From Glossina fuscipes (taxonomy: Eukaryota; Arthropoda; Insecta; Diptera; Glossinidae): DNA of 64,000 nt. The stretch lies in contig NW_023998417.1 in assembly GCF_014805625.2 (NCBI RefSeq), positions 15,439,287 to 15,503,286 on the forward strand. Reading direction: 5' to 3'. Under the pieces are notes generated by a model. The model saw only the letters and a list, made by a program, of their open reading frames with translations. It was not told the DNA's origin and did not search any database. The position numbers and the translations under genes were made by a program. Below are positions 13,084 to 25,548 of the stretch, piece by piece (within the stretch, counting starts at the first letter, position 1; each line of letters starts with the position of its first letter).

Positions 13084-13400
13084 CTTATTCTTTCATATAG
13101 ATATTTTGTATATTTCTAAACACAAGTAAATATATTACTGGGTGCAAATTTTCCACTGTACAAAACTATTTTATAAGTTTTATCGTCTCTTGATTTAGAT
13201 CTTGATTTTACTGATCCGGATTCTATCATGGTGAGGATTTAATGTTCTTGTTGTTTTAATCTAGGTTACTTGTTATGAATTTTATTTATTTTTCCATCAT
13301 TTTCATAACTTAAGATTAGCTTTCTTTGCTTATGGGTCTCGTTCACACCCAATATTATGCTATCGTTTGAAGTTCGCGAGAACTACTAGACTTGCTAATC

Positions 13401-14411
13401 CTATTGTTGATTATTGGCTTTTATTTGGCCGTTAACAATGGGCGCAAAATACGGATGCGCCATAGCCTCACGGGCAGTGAGTCGTTCGACATGATCGTAA
13501 CGTAACAGTTTGTCGAGAAAATCGAGAGCTTCGGGCGAAACGAGGTGTTGATTGTCAGAGTGCACGAAACGTTCCCACCGCTTACGCGAATGCCTTTGTA
13601 AGATGTCATGGAACCGCGGGTCTAGCTCAATATTATATTTGTCGAGATAGACATAAAGCTCCTCAGTACCTAACACCTTAGCTATGCGCACCAATTGATC
13701 ATAGTTATCATGGCCATGGAAGAAGGGCTCTTTTCGAAAAATCATTGAGGCCAACATGCAGCCCAGTGACCACATGTCAAGAGAGTAATCATACATCTGA
13801 TAGTCGACCAGCAGTTCCGGTCCCTTGAAATAACGAGAAGCGACGCGCACATTATATTCCTGACCAGGATGATAAAATTCGGCTAAGCCCCAATCAATCA
13901 AGCGCAACTTGCGATTCTCATGATCAATCATAACGTTGTGTGGCTTTACGTCACGGTGCATTATGCCCATACTGTGGCAGTAGTCGAGCGCCTTCAGCAA
14001 CTCAAACAGGTAATAGCGTATTTCGTAGTCTGTAAGCGTTTGATACAGCTGCTTAAAGTCTGTATTGTTAACATGTTCAAAAATTAAGGCTGGGGTGCGA
14101 GAAACGGGATCCTTTACTACCGCCAGCAAAGTAATGATGTTGGTACCACCACGTAAATTTTCTAAAATCTTTATTTCACGCTTGATCTTCTTCTTCTTGA
14201 CGGGTTTAAGAATCTTCACCACGCATTTTTCATTATTGGTTATATTAATTGCTTCAAAAACTTCCGAATACTTGCCTCGCCCTAATTTGCGCACCAATTG
14301 GTAGTCGTCTTGATTAGCCCAGTCAACAACGTAGTTCTCGTAATCCCAGTACTCATCCGGCTTATGTGCATTCACGTCCGTGTAGACACGAGCGGCACTA
14401 GGTAAAGTCAT
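13401..14411 (-). CDS. CkIIalpha: casein kinase 2 catalytic subunit alpha
   Basis: Single-exon coding region of 336 residues, the length of Drosophila CK2 alpha. It encodes the catalytic subunit of the constitutive Ser/Thr kinase CK2, which joins two alpha with two beta subunits in nucleus and cytoplasm. Visible motifs are the glycine loop [12 protein letters not shown], the ATP-binding lysine in CVVKILK, the CK2-specific basic cluster [13 protein letters not shown] that binds acidic substrates, catalytic HRDVKPHN, and DWG in place of the usual DFG ([12 protein letters not shown]), a CK2 hallmark. The start [14 protein letters not shown] matches the family. The open frame continues upstream of this ATG only because the 5' UTR lacks stops. 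The UTR is entered from an acceptor at 14509. The neighbouring M16 peptidase gene is transcribed divergently. Confidence 0.97.
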   Translation of the reverse strand: MTLPSAARVYTDVNAHKPDEYWDYENYVVDWANQDDYQLVRKLGRGKYSEVFEAINITNNEKCVVKILKPVKKKKIKREIKILENLRGGTNIITLLAVVKDPVSRTPALIFEHVNNTDFKQLYQTLTDYEIRYYLFELLKALDYCHSMGIMHRDVKPHNVMIDHENRKLRLIDWGLAEFYHPGQEYNVRVASRYFKGPELLVDYQMYDYSLDMWSLGCMLASMIFRKEPFFHGHDNYDQLVRIAKVLGTEELYVYLDKYNIELDPRFHDILQRHSRKRWERFVHSDNQHLVSPEALDFLDKLLRYDHVERLTAREAMAHPYFAPIVNGQIKANNQQ

Positions 14412-15960
14412 TGTATAAACTAGCTCGACTATTGAGGGCTGAACTTCAGACGATTTTTCAGAGGTATGCCAACAATTCCAAACGTTGGACGTTTTCTGAC
14501 AGAATGCGCTGTAAAGTAAATAAAACATATAAAATAAAACCTTGTATATAACTTAATCGCACACGCAAAACCTTATATCAGTTTACAGAAAGTGTAAACA
14601 ATGGTTTTCCTCATTTGGAAAAAAAACTCTGTTCCTATAATATTAGAAAGTAGACTTGCGGAGAGTTTTCAATACAAAAAAACTAATTACAAAGAAGGCT
14701 TTTCTCGAAATCCGCGACCGCTAGGAGTACGTTGCTTCCTCATTTGTGAAACAAGATAGCAAAATACTGTGTAAAACGCTTGAAAGTAATGTCGCCTTTG
14801 AAGGAGTTTCAGGTACATATGTTACAAAGTCTAGAAAGGAACGGCACGCTAGAGCTAGAGCTTCAACTGCATTTAATTTTAAGTAGTTTTCTACCAATTT
14901 GTACTGGACAGTGGTTACACTGATAGTGGATGTAATGTTTATTGCTTGTATGGTGTTCAATTTATATTTGCACACTTCATAAAGACGGTGACAATATTAG
15001 TACTATCTTGCATACTACTATTTAGAATTTATTTTATTTGGGCATAACAGTTATTTCAGTGTAGCAAATTTTCTTATTAACCGTATTTGAGGATCACTTT
15101 CAATCCTAGCACTAGTTTCTAAGTTCACGTTATTTTTTTTTATGTAAATCGAAATTGGAAATTGTGTACGGCTGAACGGATAAGCGAAAGTTTACACCTT
15201 CATTTGGTATGATACATGGACCACCAAGCACTAGAAACCTAATTAGTGTGAACACTCACGATTCCTTGATTTTTTTCATAGTGTAAGACGATCGCTTGTC
15301 CAAGCCGATCATTACCAATCAATATCAATCCAACGACAAGAAGTAGATTGCAATTATAATATTACTGTATTATCTCTTTTTCGGGTGCTAAACGTGATAC
15401 GGGGTTGAAATTGGCAAAAAAAATTTTTCATCGTCAAGCCATTAGAAGCTGCTCTTAAAAATGCACAGTTTCCAATGAAAACCATACGAACAGAGCAAAC
15501 GAGGACTTTCAAACATTTTGATTTAATCACATTTCATTCACATGTTATAGAATTTTACATTTACGCAAACTTTGCACATCAGTGCCATCTTTGAAAGAAG
15601 AGAAGATTTTCACTGTCAAACATTTTATTACATATTTTTATTAGCCAACTCACCTTAGATCCAATGACTTCAATTTAAGATTTTCTGAAGCCTTTCGTTT
15701 ATTGCAGAGCACAGCCCTTCGGTTTATTTTAGGTCTTCTGTAATGTGCGAGTTTCCTATTAGTTGATGATAAGCAAGAAAAGTCCTTCGCAGAATTTTGA
15801 CAATAACTGAAGCTGTTGTAACAGCAAGTAATAAAACGCTTTTGATAATTTAAAAGTATTTCGCTGCTAAATACGCCGATCCCATTAATCGCATAACGTA
15901 AAAAACTTTTTATCAAACGAGAATTTTTGCCGGCGACAACGATCGACAACGACTTCACGA
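14412..15960 (-). promoter_or_regulatory. 5' UTR exon and first intron of CK2 alpha
   Basis: A minus-strand splice acceptor (TTTACTTTACAG) ends at 14509, 97 bp before the CK2 alpha ATG. A strong donor (AAG/GTGAGT) begins at 15653. Together they define a 1145-bp intron and a probable non-coding first exon of about 15654-15960. That exon has a stop-free frame of about 100 codons but no ATG in it, so I take it as UTR rather than coding. Confidence 0.5.
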
Positions 15961-17560
15961 TTATGCCGTAACACGCGTGCGAGAGCTCAAGCTGTTTTCG
16001 TTAGGTGTTGGAAGCCTAGCCGCGCTCTTAATATCTTAAATTATTTTAAAAGAGAGCATGTGTGATATTTAAAAATGTAGTTAACAATCCTTTTTAATTA
16101 CTTTACTATTTTCTTATGTAGCCGTGTGAAAATATAACAAAGGGAATTGCGGTGCCACTTCCTTCACTCGTTCTGTCTTTAACGTTGTTAGCAAACGGCT
16201 GTATAATGCGGGCAAAAGAGAAAACACTATTTACCGCACAAAACGCGACCACACTATTTTCTGTGGTACCACCGATATAAGCCACCGAAAAATTCGTTAA
16301 AGGGAGACAAATGGATATTATAACAATGCGAATAGACAAAGACACCACACCGGAGAAATTTGTTTTTCCAAATTTTTTTCCCCCGTCTTTTTTTTTATTG
16401 TTATACGTAAGTACAATCAACTGTAAATTTCTATCAATAATCCACTAAGTTTCTGTCTTCTCCTTTTTTTTCAATAAAGCAACTTTCAACTAACTTTTTA
16501 ATAATCCTAATTAAGAACGTTGCCATACTTCCTCAAAAATTTATTTCAGGTATTTCAGATCAATGCAATGCGGTTATCGATGTATCGATGTACAGAAATT
16601 AAGAGACATTTTATGTTTGAAAACTTATGGTCACAAAAAACAATAAATAAAAATAACAAAATAAAATAATTCACATTATAATAATACAATATGAAAGTTA
16701 TTATCGATATCTCATGTTAACATTATCATTGCTGTTAAACATATACACATATTATAATTTACATCATACAAATCAGTCGTTTTGCGAGATAATCTTTTTA
16801 ATTTACTTATTCGATTGTCCAAGTTTCCGTTTTACTCCTATCTGAGAAAGAAAGAGGGAGAAACTTTGACATTCATATATACAATATATACTTCATAGTT
16901 CAACAATATTTTCTATTTTAATTATATAATAAGTAATTTTATCTAACTATCTTTTTGGAAAAACTTAAGTTTTCTAACGAAAGCAAAATCATTAGAGATT
17001 ATATGCTTAAAGTTACAAGAACAATGTTAGTTTAAAATGGTGCGGTAATTGTAAATAATATTCTTTAATTTCTTTAATTTTTTAACATAGAATTGAAAAA
17101 TTAACCAATTTTGGAAACTAGTCTCAAAATGTCTAGTCAAAAAAATGTCTTAAAGAAATGTCATCCTCTTTTTAAAACAAAATCTAATCGTTTGACTTGT
17201 TTTTCAAATATTATAGGAATCTACTGCAATAACGAAAAATAAACTATGTGTGCTGCTTTTTTAGTTCATTGCAGTGTCCACTCTACAGTGTTATCATGTA
17301 ACCCACAAATGCAGCACTACGCACGCCCAAATATCGTAACTTTTTGTAAGATTACATATGAGGACTTTCATCTGGCAATTACAAGCAAATTCAAGCAATT
17401 TATCTAAAAACACAGTATTTCTTATCTATTTTTATATTTTTTATCTGTCATTTAAAAAATTTCTTGTTCTTCTCCTTTGACTGTCAATAGGAAAAAATTA
17501 ATTTTCTCTAGCTTTTAAAGAAGCATTTTCATATAATTTTTCGAACATTAAATTCGAGCT
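15961..17560. other. divergent intergenic region between CK2 alpha and the M16 peptidase gene
   Basis: Likely holds both promoters. TATCGATA (DRE-like) is at 16702-16709 and a related TTATCGATG at about 16574. The rest is AT-rich. A 104-codon minus-strand frame at 16106-16420 shows no family signature and is probably chance. Confidence 0.35.
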
Positions 17561-19380
17561 ATGGCTATGCGTGTGCTAAATGTTTCGCGGAATTTGCGTT
17601 CCCTTTCTAGAGGAGCCGATATATTAAAGGTAATAAATTTTTGAAATTTTTTCATTGGCAAAAGTTACGTAATGTTCAAATTTTTAAAAAATTTCACAAA
17701 TTACATTCAATTCTGTTCAATTGTCTTCGAGTAACATATTTCCGAAAAACGTTTATCCGCTCTGATGCATCGACGGTTTTATTAAAAACGATAAAGACTG
17801 TAAACTTCCGCATGTCTTATTTGGGATTCTTTGCAGCGCTTCAAAGCTTCTAAAGCAGAGGTTATGAGGAAAACTCTGTTGAATATTCCTGCCACTCAAG
17901 TGACTACTTTAGATAACTGCTTGCGTGTTGCTAGTGAAGATTCAGGCGCTTCTACTGCTACCGTAGGGCTGTGGATTGATGCTGGTTCTCGTTCTGAGAC
18001 GCCCCAAAACAATGGTGTTGCTCACTTTTTGGAGCATATGGCTTTCAAGGTAAATCAAATTCAAATGGATGGAGAAGGTTAGAAAAATTATATTCATTTT
18101 GAAGGGTACTTCCAAAAGGTCCCAGACCGATTTAGAATTGGAAGTTGAGAATATGGGCGCCCATTTGAATGCTTACACTTCGCGGGAACAAACAGTTTTC
18201 TATGCCAAGTGCTTGTCGAAAGACGTATCAAAAGCTATTGAAATTTTGGCTGATATTATACAAAATTCGAAATTAGGCGAATCTGAAATCGAACGTGAGC
18301 GCTCTGTGATTTTGCGTGAAATGCAGGAAGTCGAAAGCAATTTGCAAGAAGTAGTTTTTGACCATTTGCACGCTACTGCCTATCAAGGTACTCCCTTGGG
18401 TCAAACTATATTAGGTCCCACGAAGAACATCAAGTGAGTTAGTTCTAAGGTCGAGCTAATCTAAGTTTTTTTTTTTAATCTAAGCTTTAAACGTTTTATT
18501 ATTTTAGGAGTATTGGCAAGAATGACTTACAAGCTTACATTAGCACTCATTACAAGGCCTCGCGAATTGTTTTATCTGGTGCGGGTGGTGTAAAACACAA
18601 TGAATTGGTGACAATGGCTCAGCAGCATCTGGGTAAACTGGAAAATACTTTTGATGGCAAACCGCCTTCAGTGGCTCCTTGCCGTTTCACTGGCTCGGAA
18701 GTACGTGTTCGTGACGATTCACTTCCTTTGGCTCACATTGCAATAGCTGTTGAAGGTTGTGGTTGGACCGATCAGGACAATATTCCTTTGATGGTTGCGA
18801 ACACATTGATTGGTGCATGGGATAGGTCCCAGGGTGGCGGGGTTAATAACGCCTCCAATCTTGCTCGTGCTAGTGCAGAAGACAGTAAGTTTCCATTTTC
18901 ACCATTTTAAACTTTTATTCCATTAAATTTTTCGCGTCTGCAGATTTATGTCACAGTTTCCAGTCCTTCAATACTTGCTATAAGGATACAGGCTTATGGG
19001 GCATTTACTACGTTTGTGACCCTCTAGAATGCGAAAACATGTTATTCAACGTTCAGACTGAATGGATGCGCCTTTGCACCATGGTCACCGAAGCTGAAGT
19101 TGAACGCGCCAAGAATTTATTAAAAACAAATATGCTGCTGCAACTAGATGGCACTACACCCATCTGTGAAGATATAGGTCGACAAATGCTTTGCTACGGT
19201 CGCCGTATACCTCTACATGAACTCGAACAGCGTATCGAAGCTGTTGATGTTAAAAATATTCGCGATGTCGCAATGAAATACATTTACGATCGATGTCCTG
19301 CCGTAGCCGCTGTTGGTCCCGTCGAAAATTTACCAGACTACAACAGAATTCGTTCATCCATGTATTGGTTGAGGGTTTAA
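17561..19380 (+). CDS. UQCR-C1: M16 peptidase family: mitochondrial processing peptidase beta / complex III core protein 1
   Basis: Five exons: 17561-17629, 17837-18049, 18105-18433, 18508-18884, 18944-19380; 474 residues. The short first exon encodes a basic, Ser/Arg-rich mitochondrial presequence ([18 protein letters not shown]). The inverted zinc motif HxxEH is intact as HFLEH at about residues 86-90, with the [15 protein letters not shown] region supplying the distal acidic ligand. A glycine-rich segment, ending [14 protein letters not shown], lies in exon 4. Beta-MPP cleaves presequences in the matrix with the non-catalytic alpha subunit; in animals the close homolog Core 1 sits in the cytochrome bc1 complex. 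An intact zinc site is compatible with either, so the assignment between the two is open. AATAAA at 19423 follows the stop closely. Confidence 0.92.
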
Positions 19381-19688
19381 AATCGAATAGAGAAAATAAT
19401 GAAAAGCCTGGTCTGAATCCGAAATAAAACTAGAATTTAAATAAATATGATTTTGCAAAGAAATACTGGTCTGTGACTAATATTTAAAAGCGAAAGAATT
19501 AGTCATTACATGAATAAGTAGCTATTTATCAAGATCGTATTTAAGCGCAAAAAATGGAATTAAAAGCCAAAAATTGAATACTGTATACACAAATATTAGA
19601 TTACAAGTGCCTCCGAAGTTTACAGAAGTAGATCCGTCTTTGTCACATACCTCATCACGGCCGCGAAACAGGAACATAACTTTCAGCA
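19381..19688. other. spacer between convergent M16 peptidase and RBMX2 genes
   Basis: About 310 bp holding the polyadenylation signal of the plus-strand gene (19423-19428) and the probable 3' UTR of RBMX2. It contains remnants of open frame just past the RBMX2 stop (see findings). Confidence 0.5.
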
Positions 19689-20450
19689 TTATTTCGCAAA
19701 CCCTCCTTTGTTCTTATTTTTTTCCTTCGGTGGCTTATAATCTGCTACATGATCGACCCTTAAGCTATTTCCTAAAATCTGCAAGACAAAATGTTTTTAA
19801 TTTATTATATGCATTATAAAGTATAAGACAAACAGTCTTAAGTCTTAAACAAACAAATAAAAACCCAAAGGTCTTGCTATACGTCTTTTACTGAACCCAA
19901 CAACCATTTCAAAAATCTTTAGATGTGTTTCATAAAGTTATTCTCATATTTTTACTTTATGAGTGAAAGCAACAGGCTGACTCATAGTCTTATCAAGTTT
20001 GAAGTCGTTTCTGTAGTTTGTTTCTGTTTATTATTTGCAAAAGTTCCTTATTCACTCTAGTGCTTTGATGACAACGATGTGTAAATATACTCACTTTGAT
20101 TCCATTTAAGTTATCGATTGCCAAAATCGTAGAACGCTGATCGTCGTAGCATATGAAGCAAAACCCTTTGGATTTACCCGTATCTTTATCGCGTACCAAG
20201 TTAATGTTAACAATTTCACCATACTGGGAGAATATACAAATTAGATCGCCTTCAGTTAAGGTATATGGAAAACCTCCCACAAATATCCACGCAGAGTTCT
20301 TATACATGTCATGCCAAGATCCCTTCTCTGATGTCCTTCGCAATTCCAGTTCGCTTAGTTTTAGCACATTTCTCATATTTCTAGAAAGTAGGAAAATAAT
20401 ACCTTCATTTTGATTTTCTTCTCTAATGAAACTTACGTAAGCGGATTCAT
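19689..20450 (-). CDS. RBMX2: RBMX2 / Ist3-type RRM splicing factor
   Basis: Three exons: 20450-20437, 20380-20095, 19778-19689; 129 residues. Exon 1 is only 14 nt (MNPLT start, typical of the family). The single RRM spans about residues 35-112, with RNP2 (IFVGGF) and RNP1 (KGFCFICY) clear, and the RVDHVADYKPPKE tail that in yeast Ist3/Snu17 and human RBMX2 continues the fold. The family works in the RES complex / U2 snRNP of the activated spliceosome in the nucleus. Most relatives continue beyond KPPKE with a conserved segment and a longer tail; here the frame ends after a Lys/Asn-rich stretch at 19691. The shortness may be genuine, a frame error at the A7 run near 19716, or a missed final exon. 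The intron before exon 3 is 316 bp. Confidence 0.87.
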
Positions 20451-21176
20451 TGTGAAAAGAACAAATCAAGACAAGAGTCGAAGGCAATAATGTAATGTGA
20501 ACTTTCCACAAAATTAAATAAGCTTATCCTTTTTTCCTCCTTCTTTGCGAAAACAGCAAACCGTCTGCTTTTGACGCGAGTTCTCCTATATAATACTTTT
20601 TTATGAAAATATCTTATCCTTGTTTATAAATTAAAGCGTTTTGATAAATTACTTTACGAAAGAAACATCAAGCCAGCCAAACCGATCGTTTCCTTGTGCT
20701 TATATTTGCATAAATTTTAACAATTATTGAGGCTGAATATTAGTAAGGTGACCAGATTTTCTTAATAAAAAAACCTTTTAGAGAAGTATTACAGTATCTT
20801 TTCTTTTCATTGCGTGGGTGCAGAATTATTTTTTCAATGTTTTAATATTTTGTAATCCGGTAATCGGGTGTTCTACTAGTCATCTGCGCTGATTTCTGAC
20901 TTTACTTGCTGTAATCGTAGAAATTTGTTTGGCCGCTTTAAAATTAGAAAAAGTAACAATATATGTTGAATTTATGTAAAACATTGGTTGAATTAACGTA
21001 TTATGCAGTTTTTCGTCTTACAAAGAAGTTTGTAAGACGATGCACGATTCAAAATGTATTAAGCAAGTATTTTATTTACGAATGCCGTGAACACTTAAAT
21101 TAATAACAAGAATATTTGCAATAAGAAAAACTAATCCAGTTGTTATCAAACACATCAATGGGCTCGACCAACATAT
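20451..21176. other. spacer between RBMX2 and V-ATPase F
   Basis: AT-rich; holds the RBMX2 promoter and the V-ATPase F 3' UTR (minus-strand AATAAA, seen as TTTATT at 21071). No other gene visible. Confidence 0.45.
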
Positions 21177-21723
21177 CTAGCGAACTAAATCTTCGGGGTT
21201 AAACATGCCCTTAAAGAAATACAAATTTTTCAAAATAGCTTTCGTAATATATTGAAAAGCACTCACTCGGGCACGTCGTAGAATGGAATCTTTACTGGCG
21301 TCATATGGATGATCTTTGGATGGGATTTCAAGAACGGCTGGCACTGGAGAGGAATGTGCATCTATAACGTGACGAATGAGCTCTGCGTAGTTCTGGTTGA
21401 TGAGAATTATATCGATGTCATCACGCTTCAGAAAACGTTTAAAACAATCCTCGATTTCGCTTACAGCAGTATCTTCAAAATGTGTCCACATTACATCATT
21501 TCTAAGGTTTTTTGTCATACTTACTCTTATCGACTACCATAAAATTGGGATGACGATTTTTGTTAATTTCTCCGACTCCTCCTAAGAGAAAACCAACGCA
21601 GGTATCCTACATATTAATAAATGTACATTAATCCCACTCATTACTATTATTATAATTCAAAGACACCACCTCGTCACCAATTACGGATATTAATTTTCCT
21701 TTAATGGCAGAATGTAAAGACAT
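21177..21723 (-). CDS. Vha14-1: V-type proton ATPase subunit F (14 kDa)
   Basis: Four exons: 21723-21670, 21606-21525, 21472-21267, 21209-21177; 124 residues, exactly the usual length. Subunit F is part of the central stalk of the V1 sector, coupling ATP hydrolysis to rotation on acidic organelle and plasma membranes. Recognisable blocks are [20 protein letters not shown] near the start, [19 protein letters not shown], the [17 protein letters not shown] strand and the C-terminal [17 protein letters not shown]. All splice sites are GT-AG and phases agree. Drosophila has a main and a testis-type paralog; full conservation suggests the housekeeping one. Confidence 0.96.
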
Positions 21724-22530
21724 CTTTTCTTTTTTTTTTAAAAGCAAGTACGAGCAATTGTTCTGTCTTCTTAAAATTTTAAGTCTTATGACTTATGTCA
21801 AAAGAAAATTTCGAATAAACCCATTAACTTTACATTAAACGCAACATGCCACATGTAGTCAATAATTGACAGTATCCGTATTGTTTGCGATGATGAGCTT
21901 GTAGTTCCTAAATAAGTTAAGGTTATTTATTTCGGATAAAGAAATATTCTGCCTTTGCTAATGTAAAAATAAACCACTTGTGCCATGTAACCAAACAATT
22001 GATATTTTTATTATATTTAAAATAGCTATAGAAATATCGCAAAAAAAGAACGAGCAGTTGTTTTAATAAAATAGAAACACGAGCCCCTTTAATGTAGTTT
22101 AAATAGCTATACACATTACATGTAACAAATAATTAGATAAAACATAGACACAATTTTTTTGATATCATCAAATTTGCCTTTTTGACCTAAATAATATAAA
22201 GTTAATTAAATTTGAACTAGATGAAAAACAGCCTTTGTATTTATATAACTTTTAACAAAGTTATCCCCATTAATTCAATGATTTGTGATATTCGAAACTA
22301 TATAAAATACCGTTAAGTATAGGAGGTGCACTTAAATGATATAAAAATGAAGTTGTAAAATTTTTTATGTGTATTTAAATTATTTAGTGTGGCTCGAAAA
22401 TTAAAATTAAATAAGTACACATAAAACACAATGATGGATTAATACACATATGTACAAAAAAAAAAGAAAGGATATGGAGCATCTTACCTCCATATATTCA
22501 CGACAATAATTTAAGTTAAAATAGTAAAAG
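21724..22530. other. spacer between V-ATPase F and zinc-finger gene
   Basis: AT-rich sequence with the V-ATPase F promoter side and the zinc-finger gene 3' UTR. A 63-codon minus frame near 21923-22114 is low in complexity and I reject it. Nothing else visible. Confidence 0.45.
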
Positions 22531-25500
22531 TCATTTTGAACGTTTTGTTCCGGTATTTGAAATTGATCGACCAGTCGATCGTCGGGTTTGGGATCGAGTT
22601 ATGGGCCTTGGTTTTTGTTTACTAATAGGCGACTCTTGAACATGAGAATTTACCATCTTGGGCAATAAATTATTGCACTGAGAACGTCCACCCTCATTTA
22701 ATATTGATAGAGATTGCAACTCATCAGAACTCTTTTTCGAATTCTCATTCGTATTGCTTTCGCCGTTGGATTGGCTTTCAGCTAAAACAATTGATAACGT
22801 GTCGCTTTTGTCCTTATGTGAAGAATTAATACAACGTTTAGTATGTATTGCTAGGGATCGAGAGGTTTTAAAAATTTTTTTGCATTTCGTGCACTTAAAA
22901 GATTTTGCTGCTGGCGTTTGATCATCGCGCCTGGCACTTTCTTCTGAATCCGAGTCTGTACTGTATGTCCAAACACTTTTGTTAATAGCCAAATGAGAGC
23001 GAGCTTTACGCATAGCAATCGGGACAGAAATTTTTTCGTTAAATGAAATTGAACTTTCTTGTAATTCTTTACGTGGTGATTGATCAATGCCTCGATAAAC
23101 TTTCTTTGCAATCGAAGCAATAGGCTGTGCTACAGGCGGCGTTATCTGATAATTTCTTTTGCTACCGACAGCAACAACAGCGACAGGCTTTTTTTTACGC
23201 CGAAATATCTCATCTAATTCAGGTAATTCCATTTCTGAGTAAGGGTCCTGTGTACCCTCGTTTTTACTCTCTTTCTCATGATCTTCAACAACGGCTTGGA
23301 TTGGAACGGAGTCTTCTACAACATTACCAACAGCGTGTTGTGTCTCAAAAATCACGTTCTCTGAACCTACGGGAATATGAAAAATCCGAATTTTTTAGCG
23401 ATATTTGTTTATTCGAATGTTGCGAAAAAGCTTAGAAATTCATATAACCATCGACGTGATAATCGGGCTTTCAATAGACGGAAAGAGGGATGAATATGTT
23501 AAGCCGAGCTCCCTGTTCGCGCTGTTTAAACTCAGTGGTAAGAATTTATTTTGGAAATAGCGTAAAACGGCAAATTGCGATAATAATCGAGCTCTTCATC
23601 AATTTTACTTTCGTAATTATAAAAACAGAAAACTTTTATACACTTCACATAGGAGAACATTAACAATTATCACCGCTTAGTGTGACGCAGTTTACTTGAA
23701 AATATTTTATTGCTTTTTAATAAATTTCAATTAGACAAATAACAGCCAAGCTTCAAAGCAAGCAAAGGTGATCCAAAAGTTTCTCCATAACGAGTAAGGT
23801 GCAGTTTTTAGATAATTTTTGCGACCCTTGAGATCGTCCAAGGATTTACGCTCGGATATTGCTCATTTTTATTGACAATTGGCTTTATTGCTATTACACT
23901 TTGAAATTTGGGAGTAGTTATCTACTTACCTAACTATTAAGCTTATATATATACATTTCCAAAGCAAGAAATGGCTTCACATATTTTCTATGTTAGTCTA
24001 CAAAACTTGGGTGAAGGACTTAATAGTCGATACAAAAAGTGATATTTTTACTTTCAGTTTGCGATGAATTAATTTAGTAAAAAATTTACCTGGAATTATT
24101 TGTAATTTTTGTTTTCTACGATTTTTACTTCGATTTTCGGATCTTGAGCGTTCTTTAATCATCGGTATGTTGGTAAGATTATAATTAAAATTGGAGAAAT
24201 CATCAAAAAGATGTGTAGTCTGATCACACTCTTTTTCAACGCTATCTTTTCCAGCATTTTCATCCCGCTGGACAGCTTTGCTAGCAAGGCTAGCCGGATT
24301 ATCTTGGGAGCAGTCAATCACATCAGTTGAATTTTGATGGGTAATAGTTTGTGTCGTTGAGGCGAACGAAATGCGTTTGGACGCAACTAACTTGCGTGTA
24401 CGTAGTGGATGCATTACAACCATTTCAGGTGGCTGAATCAGCTGGTTGCGGGGAAATATCGACCCCCAGTGCATACCATTCCTATCTAAAGCGTTTGGCA
24501 ATGGGTGTTGCTGCGGATCTTCCGATAAATTTCTTTGCATTGTTGCATCCTTTGGAGCATTCGAAGGTGGTCGACCTTCAGCTTCATCAAATGTTGAACT
24601 GTTATTAAAAACATTATTGGAACTTATTTGAAAATTGCTTCCAAACTTCCATTGCACTTGTTCGATTGATTCCGGTTTAGCTTCTAAATCTTTATGGGGA
24701 ACTTCCGCGGCTTTCGTAGTAGGAACGTCTTGAACATGTGCTGAGCTATGGCTAGCAAAAAAGTTATCCCCCATTGGAATCGATGGTGAGGCAATCGAAG
24801 AAGATCCGTAGAATTGCACTGTATTAGGGAAATGCGCTGAATAATTTGAATTCATTTGATTTGCGGCATTAATAGGGAGAGGTGCCATACCAGACATACG
24901 GCTTATGCTTTGAATGGAGGGGGACATGTAGGCCACTTGCTGCTGTTGCTGTTCTGAATTGAAAAGCCACTGATTCAAATTTGAAGGATATTCCGGTCCA
25001 ATGTATGTGCAATCAGATGTAGTGAATTCAACTCCATTTTCGGTCATCAAAGCAGAATGTTCTGGTTGAGTCTCCATGTCATAAATACTTACTGATTCCA
25101 AAGATGGACGAAGTTTGATATCCTGGTTTGCATTTGCGTATGGAGTGGGCATGGGAAGATTGATAAAACTCGCCTCTCTTTGCCCGAGCCAAGAACAACT
25201 AATAGCAGGCCTACTAAGCTGCTGAGACTGCTGTTGCTGGGACGACCCTGATTGGTCTGAATAAAAACTTTTCCCAAATTCATTTAGATCGCCTAAAATA
25301 TCATTCATAGGACTTAAAAATGCGGATGAGTCATGGCAATCAGAGATTGGTTCGATCGAGTTTAGAATACTCTCCTCCGATTCCAGTAAAACACGTTCCA
25401 CATCGCTATTACTAAAGTCAGTTCTGCTCATAAAACTCAGATCAATCGTGTCTGCCTCGCTTGATCTGAATAAAAAATGTTTTAAATTTTAATCTCTATT

Positions 25501-25548
25501 TGATGTCACGAAAACCTACTCGTTCATTTGATAACCAAATTCTCCCAT
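22531..25548 (-). CDS. large disordered protein with one C2HC zinc finger, function unknown
   Basis: Three exons: 25548-25520, 25465-24090, 23366-22531; 746 residues, starting MGEFGYQMNE. Most of the chain is low complexity: acidic N-terminus, Gln runs (QQQQSQQL, SEQQQQQVA), Ser/Asn-rich middle, basic C-terminus (ITRSQTRRSTGRS). One zinc finger lies at about residues 625-648: C-x2-C-x12-H-x3-C in FKCTKCKKIFKTSRSLAI followed by HTKRC, so C2HC rather than classical C2H2. Lys/Arg clusters (RSKNRRKQK, FRRKKK) could be nuclear localisation signals. This suggests a nuclear chromatin or transcription protein, but I do not recognise the gene. It is the nearest gene to the Cyp307A/neverland pair and is divergent from it. 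No ZAD domain, typical of fly ecdysone-gene regulators, is visible. Confidence 0.8.

Larger units (their letters stand above)
9800..13400. other. intergenic spacer with microsatellites, including CK2 alpha 3' UTR
   Basis: No convincing gene. AT-rich, with an (AT)n run at 11586-11623, a TGTATG-rich stretch at 12795-12860 and a T-run at 13066-13083. The part nearest 13400 is expected to hold the 3' UTR of the minus-strand CK2 alpha gene. Short ORFs here are in low-complexity sequence and look random. Confidence 0.5.

Noticed and set aside
15650..15958. 102-codon minus-strand frame upstream of CK2 alpha
   Set aside because: No ATG in the frame and a strong donor at its end; better explained as the non-coding first exon of CK2 alpha.
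16106..16420. 104-codon minus-strand frame between CK2 alpha and the M16 peptidase gene
   Set aside because: No family resemblance, no splice context, hydrophobic AT-driven composition; probably chance.
158..16709. TATCGATA motifs at 158 and 16702 as DREF promoters
   Set aside because: About two copies are expected by chance in 64 kb of this composition and a third occurs deep in an intron; kept only as a low-confidence note.
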